Part shown: positions 7,309 to 15,184 of the stretch, piece by piece
Layout of the letters: every line of letters begins with the position of its first letter
Position numbering within the stretch: the first letter of the stretch is position 1
Notes under the pieces: generated by a model
Database searches by the model: none
Told to the model about the DNA's origin: nothing
The model's input: only the letters and a program-made list of their open reading frames with translations
Assembly (NCBI RefSeq): GCF_005222815.1
Contig: NZ_STGB01000006.1
Location: forward strand, 186,001 to 250,000
Reading direction: 5' to 3'
DNA length: 64,000 nt
Source of the DNA: Roseomonas sp. AR75
Lineage (GTDB): Bacteria > Pseudomonadota > Alphaproteobacteria > Acetobacterales > Acetobacteraceae
Program-made: the position numbers and the translations under genes

Positions 7309-8790
7309 TCAATGCGCCGCCAGGCGTTCGAGCGCGCCCGGCTTGTCATGCGTGCCGAGGCGATCCACCAGCGTCGCGCTCGCCTCGTTCATGCCGAGCA
7401 CCTCCACCTCCGTGCCCTCGCGGCGGAACTTCAGCACCACGCGGTCGAGTGCCGCGACCGCCGTCAGGTCCCAGACATGCGCGGCGGAGACGTCGATGAC
7501 CACGCGCTCGATCGCCTCGCGGACGTCGAAGGCCTCGGCGAAGGCCTCGGCCGAGGCGAAGAAGACCTGGCCGGTGACGATGTAGCTGCGGGTGCGGCCA
7601 TCCGCGGAGAGCTCCGAGCGGATGCGGAACAGCCGCGCGACCTTGCGGGCGAAGAAGATGCCCGAGAGCAGCACGCCCACCAGCACGCCCTGCGCCAGGT
7701 CGTGCGTGGCGACGGTGACGGCGACGGTGGCCAGCATGACGATGCTCGAGCTCTTCGGATGGACGCGCAGGTCGGCGATGGATTTCCAGGAGAAGGTGCC
7801 GATCGAGACCATGATCATCACCGCGACCAGCGCCGGCATCGGCATGTGCCGCACCAGGTCGCCCAGCACCATGATCAGGAACAGCAGGAAGCCGCCGGCG
7901 AACAGCGTGGAGAGCCGGCCGCGCCCGCCCGACTTCACGTTGATGACGGACTGTCCGATCATCGCGCAGCCGGCCATGCCGCCGAAGCAGCCGGCGACGA
8001 TGTTGGCGATGCCCTGCCCGGCGCATTCGCGGTTCTTGTCGGAGCCGGTGTCGGTCAGCTCGTCCACGATCGAGGCGGTCATCAGCGATTCCAGCAACCC
8101 GACCACCGCCAGCGTCGCGGAATAGGGCAGGATGATCCAGAGCGTCTCCAGCGTGAGCGGCACCTGCGGCAGCAGGAAGGCCGGCAGGTCGGACGGCAGC
8201 TCGCCCATGTCGCCGACCGTGCGCACATCGAGGCCGAGCGCGATGGACACCGCCGTCAGCACCACGATCGCGACAAGCGGGGAGGGCACCGCGCGCGTGA
8301 CGCGCGGCAGCAGGTAGATGATGGCCAGGCCCGCGGCGACCATGACGTAGGTGATCCCGGTGACGCCGATCAGCTCCGGCAGCTGCGCCATGAAGATCAG
8401 GATGGCCAGCGCGTTCACGAAGCCCGTCATGACGGAGCGCGAGACGAAGCGGATCAGCACGCCGAGCTTCAGCAGGCCGGCCAGGATCTGCAGCAGGCCG
8501 GTCAGGAGCGTCGCGGCCAGCAGGTATTGCAGCCCGTGCTCCTTCACCAGCGTGACCATCACCAGCGCCATCGCGCCGGTGGCGGCCGAGATCATGGCGG
8601 GACGACCGCCGACGACGGCGATGACCACGGCGATGCAGAAGGAGGCGTAGAGCCCGACCTTCGGATCGACGCCGGCAATGATGGAGAAGGCGATCGCCTC
8701 CGGGATCAGGGCGAGGGCGACCACCATGCCGGCGAGGATGTCGGCACGGATGTTCGGGAACCATTCGGCGCGCAGCCGGGCCAGGGACAT
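7309..8790 (-). CDS. SulP-family inorganic anion transporter with STAS domain
   Basis: A 493-residue inner-membrane permease. From residue 20 on it carries about a dozen hydrophobic segments; the family signature PEAIAFSIIAGVDPKVGLYA is present, and GCFGGMAGCAMIGQSVINV marks the central motif. The last 110 residues form a cytoplasmic STAS domain (VIDVSAAHVWDLTAVAALD). The start is set at MSLARLRAEWFPNIRADIL, where the conserved part begins. SulP proteins move sulfate, bicarbonate or other small anions; the pairing with a universal stress protein does not tell which. It is first in a two-gene operon. Confidence 0.92.
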   Translation of the reverse strand: MSLARLRAEWFPNIRADILAGMVVALALIPEAIAFSIIAGVDPKVGLYASFCIAVVIAVVGGRPAMISAATGAMALVMVTLVKEHGLQYLLAATLLTGLLQILAGLLKLGVLIRFVSRSVMTGFVNALAILIFMAQLPELIGVTGITYVMVAAGLAIIYLLPRVTRAVPSPLVAIVVLTAVSIALGLDVRTVGDMGELPSDLPAFLLPQVPLTLETLWIILPYSATLAVVGLLESLMTASIVDELTDTGSDKNRECAGQGIANIVAGCFGGMAGCAMIGQSVINVKSGGRGRLSTLFAGGFLLFLIMVLGDLVRHMPMPALVAVMIMVSIGTFSWKSIADLRVHPKSSSIVMLATVAVTVATHDLAQGVLVGVLLSGIFFARKVARLFRIRSELSADGRTRSYIVTGQVFFASAEAFAEAFDVREAIERVVIDVSAAHVWDLTAVAALDRVVLKFRREGTEVEVLGMNEASATLVDRLGTHDKPGALERLAAH

Positions 8791-9020
8791 GAACGGACTC
8801 CGGGAAGGCCGGCGGCGGCGGCCGGAGGCTTCGGTCAGACGGGGAAATGCGCGGAAGACGCCGGACAACCTGGGCCGCGGCATGGCTCCGCCGGGCGCAT
8901 GGGCTGCACGGAGCGGCTCCTGGCGAGCCGCGACGGCCGGTCTTACGGGGGCGCGAACAGCATCGCGAAAGGTCTACCAGCGGCGTGCTGCAATGCACAA
9001 TACAAAATCGGCCGGGCGCT

Positions 9021-9509
9021 TCAGCGCGCGGCTTCGAGCGCCTCCACCAGCATGCCCAGCAGGGTCACGCCGAAGACCCGCATGTTGTCGGCGCGGTCGG
9101 TGCTGCCGGTCTCGATGGTGCGCGCAAGCGTGACAGGGCCTGCGACGGCGAAGACGCCATGGCCCGCGGCATGGCCGTAGCGGTTGCCCGTGGGACCGGC
9201 CGCCCCCGCCTCGCCGAGGCCCCAGGTCGCGCCGAGGCGGCGCCGCGCAGCATCCGCCAGCAGCGCCGCCATCGCTTCCGAGGCCGGCGGCGTGGTCCGC
9301 AGCACATCGCCGGGGATGCCGAGCAGGGCCTCGCGTGCCGCCCGCGTGTAGACCACGCTTCCGCCGACGAAATAGGCGGAGGCACCGGGCAGCGCGAGCA
9401 GTGCGGCGGACACCAGGCCGCCGGTGGAACTCTCCGCGACGGCGATCGTCTCGCCACGCGCCTTGAGCAGCGTGCCGGCGCGTTCGGCCAGCGGCATCAG
9501 CCGGTCCAT
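9021..9509 (-). CDS. CinA C-terminal domain protein (nicotinamide-nucleotide amidase-like)
   Basis: A 162-residue stand-alone CinA C-terminal domain. The family motif AVAESSTGGLVSAALLALPG is at residues 22-41, followed by FVGGSVVYT and the GEAGAAGPTGNRYG loop. Members related to PncC deamidate nicotinamide mononucleotide and help recycle pyridine nucleotides. The start ATG (9507-9509) lies two bases beyond the stop of the DUF488 gene, so it should be translated from the maeB message. Nicotinamide recycling next to an NADP malic enzyme is suggestive but unproven. Confidence 0.85.
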   Translation of the reverse strand: MDRLMPLAERAGTLLKARGETIAVAESSTGGLVSAALLALPGASAYFVGGSVVYTRAAREALLGIPGDVLRTTPPASEAMAALLADAARRRLGATWGLGEAGAAGPTGNRYGHAAGHGVFAVAGPVTLARTIETGSTDRADNMRVFGVTLLGMLVEALEAAR

Positions 9510-9511
9510 GG

Positions 9512-9997
9512 CTACGGCACCTCCGCGGCGGGCGGAGCGGGCGCGAGGTGCCTGATCGGCAGGCCGATCGCCTCCGCCACCAGGGTGCGGTGGCATTGGG
9601 CGGGATCGGCCTCCAGACAGAGCAGGCAGACCGGCTCCCGCGCCGCGCGCGCCTTGAGTTCGGCGAGCGCCGCCTGCGGCTCCACCCCGGCGAGATGGGC
9701 TGCGAAGATGCGGCGCATCGCCTCCGGCTTGCCAGCCCGCGCCGCCTGACGGCCGGCGGCCGGCGTGCCGAGGGCGGGCACGTGGTCATAGACGATGCCG
9801 GCCTCGGCCAGCGCGGCGGCCAGCGCCCGCTTGGCGAAGCCGGGGCGCCGGCTGTTGGCCAGCGCCCGCACATCCACCACCGTCGCGATGCCGGCCCGCT
9901 TCAGCGCCGCGACCAGCGCCGCCGGCGTCGCGGTCTCATAGCCGATCGTCGCGACGGATCGCTGCGTCACGTGCTGGCGGCCGTGTGCGCCATTCAT
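9512..9997 (-). CDS. DUF488 family protein
   Basis: A 161-residue DUF488 protein with all recognisable blocks: TIGYETATPAALVAALKRAG at the start, VVDVRALANSRRPGFAKRAL, and the Cys/His block CLLCLEADPAQCHRTLVAEA near residue 125-145 that may bind metal or act as a thiol site. The function of the family is not established. Its ATG overlaps the maeB stop codon (ATGA at 9994-9997), so the two are translationally coupled. Confidence 0.88.
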   Translation of the reverse strand: MNGAHGRQHVTQRSVATIGYETATPAALVAALKRAGIATVVDVRALANSRRPGFAKRALAAALAEAGIVYDHVPALGTPAAGRQAARAGKPEAMRRIFAAHLAGVEPQAALAELKARAAREPVCLLCLEADPAQCHRTLVAEAIGLPIRHLAPAPPAAEVP

Positions 9998-12303
9998 TTC
10001 GACGCCGCGGCATGCGCCGCGAGGCAGGCGACGTCGAGGATCTGGTTCACCCCCGCCGACATCGGCACGATCTGCGCCGAATGCGTCAGCCCCGTCAGCA
10101 GCGGGCCGATCACCTGCGCGCTGGTCAGCTTCGGCACCGCCTTGGTCAGCACATGGGCGGCGTGCAGGCCGGGCATGATCAGCACATTCGCCGGCCCGGT
10201 CAGGCGGCAGAAGGGATAGAGCGCCGCGCGCAGCGCGGGATCGAGCGCCACGTCGGCCGACATCTCGCCGTCGAACTCGAAATCCGCGCCGCGCTCCGTC
10301 AGCAGCTTCACCGCTTCCCGGATGGAGCCGGGGATGGTGCCGCGCGGATCGCCGAAGGTGGAGAAGGAGAGGAAGGCCACGCGCGGCTCCAGCCCCAGCC
10401 GCCGCGCCGCCGCGGCCGAGCCGCGCGCGATCGCGGCCAGCGTCTCGGCGTTCGGGCGCTCATGGATCGCCGTGTCGGCCACCAGCACCGTGCCCGCGCG
10501 GCGCGCGACGACGATCGAGAGGCCGAAGATGGAGCGTCCGGGGATCGGGTCGATCGCCATGGAGATGCCTTCCATGGCCGCGGAGTAGGAGCGCGTGACA
10601 CCGGTGACGATCGCATCCGCATCGCCGCAGGCCACCATGCAGGCGGCGAAGACGTTGCGGTCCTGGTTCACCAGGCGCTGGCAGTCGCGGAACAGGAAGC
10701 CGTCGCGCTGCCGGCGCGCATAGAGGAACTCCGCATAGCGGACGTTGGAATCCGACACGCGCGCATTCTGCACCTCGATCCCCGCCGGCAAAGGGATGCC
10801 GAGCGCGGCGGTGGTCGCGTTGATGCGGTCCTCCCGACCGACCAGCACCGGCGTGCCGTAGCCCGCATTGTGGAAGGCGATCGCGGCGCGGATCACCTTC
10901 TCCTCCTCGCCCTCGGCGAAGACCACGCGCTTCGGATTGTTGCGCACCGCCTCCGCGATGGCCTCCAGCGCGCCGACCGTTGCGTCCAGCCGGTTCGCCA
11001 GGTCGCGGGCGTAGCGGTTCAGGTCGGCCATCGGCTTGCGCGCGACGCCGCTGTCCATCGCCGCCTTGGCGACCGCCGGCGAGACGCGGGAGATCAGCCG
11101 CGGGTCGAAGGCGTTGGGGATGATGTATTCGGGGCCGAAGCGCAGCGACTTGCCGGCGCCGGCGCCGGCCACCTCCTCCGGCACGTCCTCCCGCGCGAGC
11201 ATCGCCAGCGCCTCGGCGGCGGCGATCTTCATGGGATCGTTGATCGTGCTGGCGCGCACATCCAGCGCGCCGCGGAAGATGAAGGGGAAGCCGAGGACGT
11301 TGTTGACCTGGTTCGGATAGTCGGACCGACCCGTGGCGACGATCGCATCCGGCCGCGCGGCGCGCGCCTCGTCCGGCGTGATCTCCGGGTCGGGGTTGGC
11401 CATGGCGAAGATGATCGGCTTCGGCGCCATGGCGCGCACCATCTCCTGCGTCAGCGCGCCCTTGACCGACAGGCCGAAGAACACATCCGCGCCGTCAAGA
11501 GCCTGGGTCAGGGTGCGCGCCGTGGTGTCCACCGCATGGGCGGACTTCCACTGGTTCATGCCCTCCGTGCGGCCGCGCCAGATCACCCCCTTGGTGTCGC
11601 AGAGCAGCACGTTCTCGGGCCGCATGCCCATTGCCTTGACCAGCTCGGCGCAGGCGATGGAGGCGGCGCCGGCGCCGTTGATGACCAGCTTCGTCTGCTT
11701 GATGTCGCGCCCGGTCAGGTGGATCGCGTTGATCAGCCCGGCCGCCGCCACGATCGCCGTGCCATGCTGGTCGTCGTGGAAGACCGGGATGTCCATCAGC
11801 TCGCGCAGGCGCTGCTCGATGACGAAGCACTCGGGTGCCTTGATGTCCTCGAGGTTGATGCCGCCGAAGCTCGGCCCGAGATAGCGCACCGAGTTGACGA
11901 AGGCGTCCACATCCTCGGTATCGACGCAGAGATCGATGGAATCGACGTCGGCGAAACGCTTGAACAGCGCCGCCTTGCCTTCCATCACCGGCTTCGAGGC
12001 CAGCGCGCCGAGATTGCCGAGGCCGAGCACCGCCGTGCCGTTCGACACCACGGCCACGAAATTGCCCTTGGCCGTGTAGTCATAGGCCAGCTTCTTGTCG
12101 CGGTGGATGTGCAGGCAGGGCTCGGCCACGCCGGGGCTGTAGGCCAGCGAGAGGTCGCGCGCGGTGATCAGCGGCTTGGTCAGGCGGATCTCCAGCTTGC
12201 CGGGGCGGCCCTCGGCATGCATGGCCAGCGCTTCCTCGCCGGTGATGCGGGCCGTGCGGGTGTCGCTCACCGCTTCGCCCGGCGTCTTGCGCGCGTCGTC
12301 CAT
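9994..12303 (-). CDS. maeB: NADP-dependent malic enzyme with phosphotransacetylase domain
   Basis: Oxidatively decarboxylates malate to pyruvate. At 769 residues it has the full MaeB architecture: malic N-terminal domain (TKPLITARDLSLAYSPGVAE near residue 35-55), NAD(P)-binding domain with LVINGAGAASIACAEL, then a phosphotransacetylase-like C-terminal half (from about residue 430) that usually regulates rather than catalyses. The PTA part includes VFAEGEEEKVIRAAIAFHNAG and GVTRSYSAAMEGI. The start MDDARKTPGEA is chosen because the upstream extension is unconserved. First gene of maeB, DUF488, cinA-like. With pckA at 40 kb it covers the PEP-pyruvate-malate node. Confidence 0.95.
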   Translation of the reverse strand: MDDARKTPGEAVSDTRTARITGEEALAMHAEGRPGKLEIRLTKPLITARDLSLAYSPGVAEPCLHIHRDKKLAYDYTAKGNFVAVVSNGTAVLGLGNLGALASKPVMEGKAALFKRFADVDSIDLCVDTEDVDAFVNSVRYLGPSFGGINLEDIKAPECFVIEQRLRELMDIPVFHDDQHGTAIVAAAGLINAIHLTGRDIKQTKLVINGAGAASIACAELVKAMGMRPENVLLCDTKGVIWRGRTEGMNQWKSAHAVDTTARTLTQALDGADVFFGLSVKGALTQEMVRAMAPKPIIFAMANPDPEITPDEARAARPDAIVATGRSDYPNQVNNVLGFPFIFRGALDVRASTINDPMKIAAAEALAMLAREDVPEEVAGAGAGKSLRFGPEYIIPNAFDPRLISRVSPAVAKAAMDSGVARKPMADLNRYARDLANRLDATVGALEAIAEAVRNNPKRVVFAEGEEEKVIRAAIAFHNAGYGTPVLVGREDRINATTAALGIPLPAGIEVQNARVSDSNVRYAEFLYARRQRDGFLFRDCQRLVNQDRNVFAACMVACGDADAIVTGVTRSYSAAMEGISMAIDPIPGRSIFGLSIVVARRAGTVLVADTAIHERPNAETLAAIARGSAAAARRLGLEPRVAFLSFSTFGDPRGTIPGSIREAVKLLTERGADFEFDGEMSADVALDPALRAALYPFCRLTGPANVLIMPGLHAAHVLTKAVPKLTSAQVIGPLLTGLTHSAQIVPMSAGVNQILDVACLAAHAAASK

Positions 12304-12402
12304 GGAAACCCGGTTCTCCCCAACCATCCACGCTTCATTGCAGCCCACGGCCCCGGAGGGAAGCGGGGCGCTTCGCAGATGCGAGCAGCGCCCGCGCCGC
12401 GG

Positions 12403-13983
12403 CTAGGCGCGCCGGACGTTCCAGGGATAGGGCGAGGAGCCGGGCAGGATGCCGGTGATGTCGCGCCGGAAGGCGGTGCGGATCACGAACTGTCCCAGCG
12501 GCACGAAGGACACGTCCTCCAGCGCCAGCTTGCCGAGTTCCGAGGCGATGGCGCGCTGGCGCGCCTCGTCCGGCGCGTTCACCCAGTCCTCGGCGAGCTG
12601 CTCGGCCTTGTCGTTCTTCCACCAGCCGAACCAGCCGCGCTCGCCCTGGCCGCGCACCAGGAAGGAGATGGCCGGGTTCGCCCAGGCGCTGGCGCCGCCG
12701 GTGGTGTGCAGCATGGACCAGCCGCCGCGCTCCACCGGCTCGCGATTGGTGCGGCGCTGCACGACCGTGCCCCAATCGGTCTCGGCAAGCTCGACATTCA
12801 TCCCGATCCGCTTCAGCCGGTCCGCGCTGACCTGGCCGAGCGGGCCGATATCGGGGAAGTCCGTGGGGTTGATGATCACGGCCTTCTGCCCGGCATAGCC
12901 GGCTTCCCGCAGCGCGGCGCGGGCGCGGTCGAGGTCGCCCGGCATCACCGACGCGCCGAGATCCTCGAAATAGGGCGTGTGGCGCGGCCAGAGGCTGCGG
13001 CCGACCGACCAGTCCGGGCTGTCGCCGCCGCGGGAGGCGCGCATGTATTCCTCCTGCGCCACCGAAAGCCGCACGGCGCGGCGGATGCGCACGTCGTCGA
13101 AGGGCGGGTGCAGGCAGTTCATGCGCATCACCGCGAGCCGGCCGGCGGTGTCCGTCACCTCGCGCCGGATGTCGCGGGAGCGCGCCAGCAGCGCCTGCAG
13201 GTCGGGATGCGGGCGTTCCCACCAATCCACCTCGCCGGCCTGCAGCGCGGCGGCCGCGGTCGCGGCGTCCGGCAGGATGTGCCACTCGATGCGCGGGAAA
13301 TGCGCGACCTTGCCGCCGGAGGTCCAGGTCGGCGTCTCCTGGCGCGGGATGTAGCCGTCGAACTTCTCGTAGACGACCTTGCTGCCGGAATTGAACTCGT
13401 TGGCCAGGAAGCGGTAGGGGCCGGAGCCGATCATCTCCGTAATGGCGCGGTTGGGGTCGGTGCGCGCGATGCGTTCCGGCATGATGAAGGGCACGGATGA
13501 ATCCGGCTTGGCCAGCGCGTCCAGCATCAGCGGGAAGGGGCGCTTGAGCCGGATCACCATGGTGCGGTCATCCGGCGCGCTCCATTCCTCCGCCTGGCGG
13601 ATCATGAGCTGGCCGAAGGGCTCGCGTGCGCACCAGCGCTGGATGGAGGCGATGCAGTCCACCGCGCGCACCGGCGTGCCGTCGTGGAACTTCAGCCCCT
13701 CGCGCAGGCGGATGCGCCAGGTGAGGCCATCGGCCGAAACCTCGTGCCCTTCCGCCATCTGCGGCTTCGGCTTGAGTTCCGCATCCACGCCATAGAGGGT
13801 GTCGAACACGTAGTAGCCGTGGTTGCCGGTGACGGTCGCGGTGGTGAAGATCGGGTCCAGCACCGCGAGGTTCGCCTGCGGCACCAGGCGCAGCGTGCTC
13901 GCGCGCGTGTTCTGCGCGACCGCGGGTGCGGCGATCGGGAGCGCCGCGGCAGTGGCGGCGGCCAGGAAGTCTCGGCGTTTCAT
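12403..13983 (-). CDS. ABC transporter substrate-binding protein, peptide/nickel type (family 5)
   Basis: A 526-residue periplasmic binding protein of the DppA/OppA type. The signal peptide MKRRDFLAAATAAALPIAAP ends at AVAQ (residue 24) and looks like a Tat signal. The mature protein shows LRLVPQANLAVLDPIFTTA, the family block WRIRLREGLKFHDGTPVRA near residue 85-105, and ends in the ITGILPGSSPYPWNV tail. No permease or ATPase genes are beside it, so it is an orphan receptor or works with distant components. The VOC gene starts on the same strand upstream and ends 16 bases away, so they probably share a message. Confidence 0.9.
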   Translation of the reverse strand: MKRRDFLAAATAAALPIAAPAVAQNTRASTLRLVPQANLAVLDPIFTTATVTGNHGYYVFDTLYGVDAELKPKPQMAEGHEVSADGLTWRIRLREGLKFHDGTPVRAVDCIASIQRWCAREPFGQLMIRQAEEWSAPDDRTMVIRLKRPFPLMLDALAKPDSSVPFIMPERIARTDPNRAITEMIGSGPYRFLANEFNSGSKVVYEKFDGYIPRQETPTWTSGGKVAHFPRIEWHILPDAATAAAALQAGEVDWWERPHPDLQALLARSRDIRREVTDTAGRLAVMRMNCLHPPFDDVRIRRAVRLSVAQEEYMRASRGGDSPDWSVGRSLWPRHTPYFEDLGASVMPGDLDRARAALREAGYAGQKAVIINPTDFPDIGPLGQVSADRLKRIGMNVELAETDWGTVVQRRTNREPVERGGWSMLHTTGGASAWANPAISFLVRGQGERGWFGWWKNDKAEQLAEDWVNAPDEARQRAIASELGKLALEDVSFVPLGQFVIRTAFRRDITGILPGSSPYPWNVRRA

Positions 13984-13999
13984 CGTGAAGCGTCCCCCC

Positions 14000-14380
14000 T
14001 CAGACGGCAAAGGTCAGTTCGACCATGATCCCCGTGGGATCGTGCAGGAAGATCTGGTGCAGGGGGAAGCCGGGGACCGGCGCCTCGGTGAAGGCGACGC
14101 CAAGCCCGGCGAGCCTGTCCCGCGTCTCCTGCAGGCCTTCGGCGCGCAGGGCGACATGGCCGAAGGTGCCGTGCCCGACCGGCAGCGCCTCGTCCTCATC
14201 CACGCGGCAGATGACGTGCACCACCGCACGCGCGCCGGCCCAGAACCAGATGCCGGGCCGGTCGAAATTCGGCCGGTCGCCTTCCGTCAGCCCGACCACC
14301 TCGCCCCAGAAGCGGCGCATCGCCGGCAGGTCCTGTTCGCGGCAGCGGATGTTGATGTGGTCGAGCCCTGACACGGCCAT
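14000..14380 (-). CDS. VOC (glyoxalase-like) family protein
   Basis: A 126-residue single vicinal-oxygen-chelate protein. H8 (GLDHINIRC), a middle block FGHVALRAEGLQETRDRLAG and the C-terminal HDPTGIMVELTF with the metal-ligand Glu fit the family. The substrate cannot be predicted. The start MAVSGLDHIN is used; longer upstream frames are not conserved-looking. Lies just upstream of the binding protein on the same strand, which may mean both serve one small-molecule pathway. Confidence 0.85.
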   Translation of the reverse strand: MAVSGLDHINIRCREQDLPAMRRFWGEVVGLTEGDRPNFDRPGIWFWAGARAVVHVICRVDEDEALPVGHGTFGHVALRAEGLQETRDRLAGLGVAFTEAPVPGFPLHQIFLHDPTGIMVELTFAV

Positions 14381-14455
14381 GGCACGGTTCCTCCCTTGGG
14401 GAACGGAGCCTGCGCCCTTCAAGCGTTGCGCGTCCAGGCTTCGCGGGGGCACGGG

Positions 14456-15088
14456 TCAGATGCTGAAGGCGTAGTTCGCCACAAGGATCGCCGCCGCCCC
14501 GACCAGGATCGAGAGCAGCCGGATGAGGATGATCAGCCGCACGTCGCCGAAATAGATCTCCTGACCGTGCTCGGTGCGCCGCGGCGGCCGCTTCGTGTAG
14601 GCAACGCGCCCCGGCCCGTGCGAGCCGAGGCCCATCACCAGATAGGGGCGCCCCCGGTGCAGCCAGAGCCAGACAGGCCAGGCGAGGGTGGCGAAGGCGA
14701 GCCTGGCGCCGGCCCGCAGCCAGAACAGCAGCCGGGAATTGCGATACAGATGCAGCACGATCCAGGGATGGCGCCAATCGGCCAGGACCGTGACGAGCTC
14801 CGCCTTCTGCGCGGCGCCGCCGACGATGACATAGGCGATGACGAGGTCCTTGGCCCAGCCCGGCACCGCGAAGGGCAGCCAGAAGAACACGACGTCGAAG
14901 ATGGTATGGAACACGACGGCGTAGGTCCTGAACAGCCCGGCCACCACGGTCGCCAGCGGCAGGCTCGCGAGGTCCAGCACCAGCTTCGCGGTGGAGACGG
15001 CGCCCATGGCGATGCCGATCCAGGCATAGGCGCCACCGATGCCCGCGCGATAGCTCGGCGGCGGGCGCTGTCGGCGCGGGTCCGGCAT
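14456..15088 (-). CDS. Membrane protein of unknown function
   Basis: A 210-residue integral membrane protein. After a basic N-terminus (PDPRRQRPPPSYRAGIG) there are hydrophobic segments at roughly 22-45, 50-80, 85-105 and 130-155, a polar loop with YTKRPPRRTEHGQEIYFGDV, and a last segment RLIILIRLLSILVGAAAILV. I do not recognise the family. It is divergent from mutS, with a strong inverted repeat in the 96-base gap between them. Confidence 0.65.
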   Translation of the reverse strand: MPDPRRQRPPPSYRAGIGGAYAWIGIAMGAVSTAKLVLDLASLPLATVVAGLFRTYAVVFHTIFDVVFFWLPFAVPGWAKDLVIAYVIVGGAAQKAELVTVLADWRHPWIVLHLYRNSRLLFWLRAGARLAFATLAWPVWLWLHRGRPYLVMGLGSHGPGRVAYTKRPPRRTEHGQEIYFGDVRLIILIRLLSILVGAAAILVANYAFSI

Positions 15089-15108
15089 CGATCCTCCCTC
15101 CGGCGGGT

Positions 15109-15154
15109 GCGAAGCGTGCCCGCGCGACGGCCCGGCGGGCAAGCGACGCTTCGC
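15109..15154. repeat. Two-part inverted repeat between divergent genes
   Basis: Outer arms GCGAAGCGT (15109-15117) and ACGCTTCGC (15146-15154), inner arms GCCCGC and GCGGGC. It occupies the shared promoter region of mutS and the membrane protein, so it could be an operator or a hairpin in the mutS leader. Confidence 0.5.
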
Positions 15155-15184
15155 AGGTCCGCCGGCAGGCGCTAGTCAAGCCGG

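Noticed and set aside
8985..8998. GTGC-TGCAAT-GCAC dyad upstream of the SulP gene, resembling TGC-rich PhaR/phasin-type sites
   Set aside because: The match is short, lies about 200 bases before the SulP start and no polyhydroxybutyrate gene is nearby; chance occurrence cannot be excluded.
9985..13500. A 1171-codon open frame on the plus strand opposite maeB and the binding protein
   Set aside because: It is a shadow frame typical of very GC-rich coding DNA: Arg/His/Gly/Asp-rich, no domain, while the opposite strand encodes two full, well-conserved proteins.
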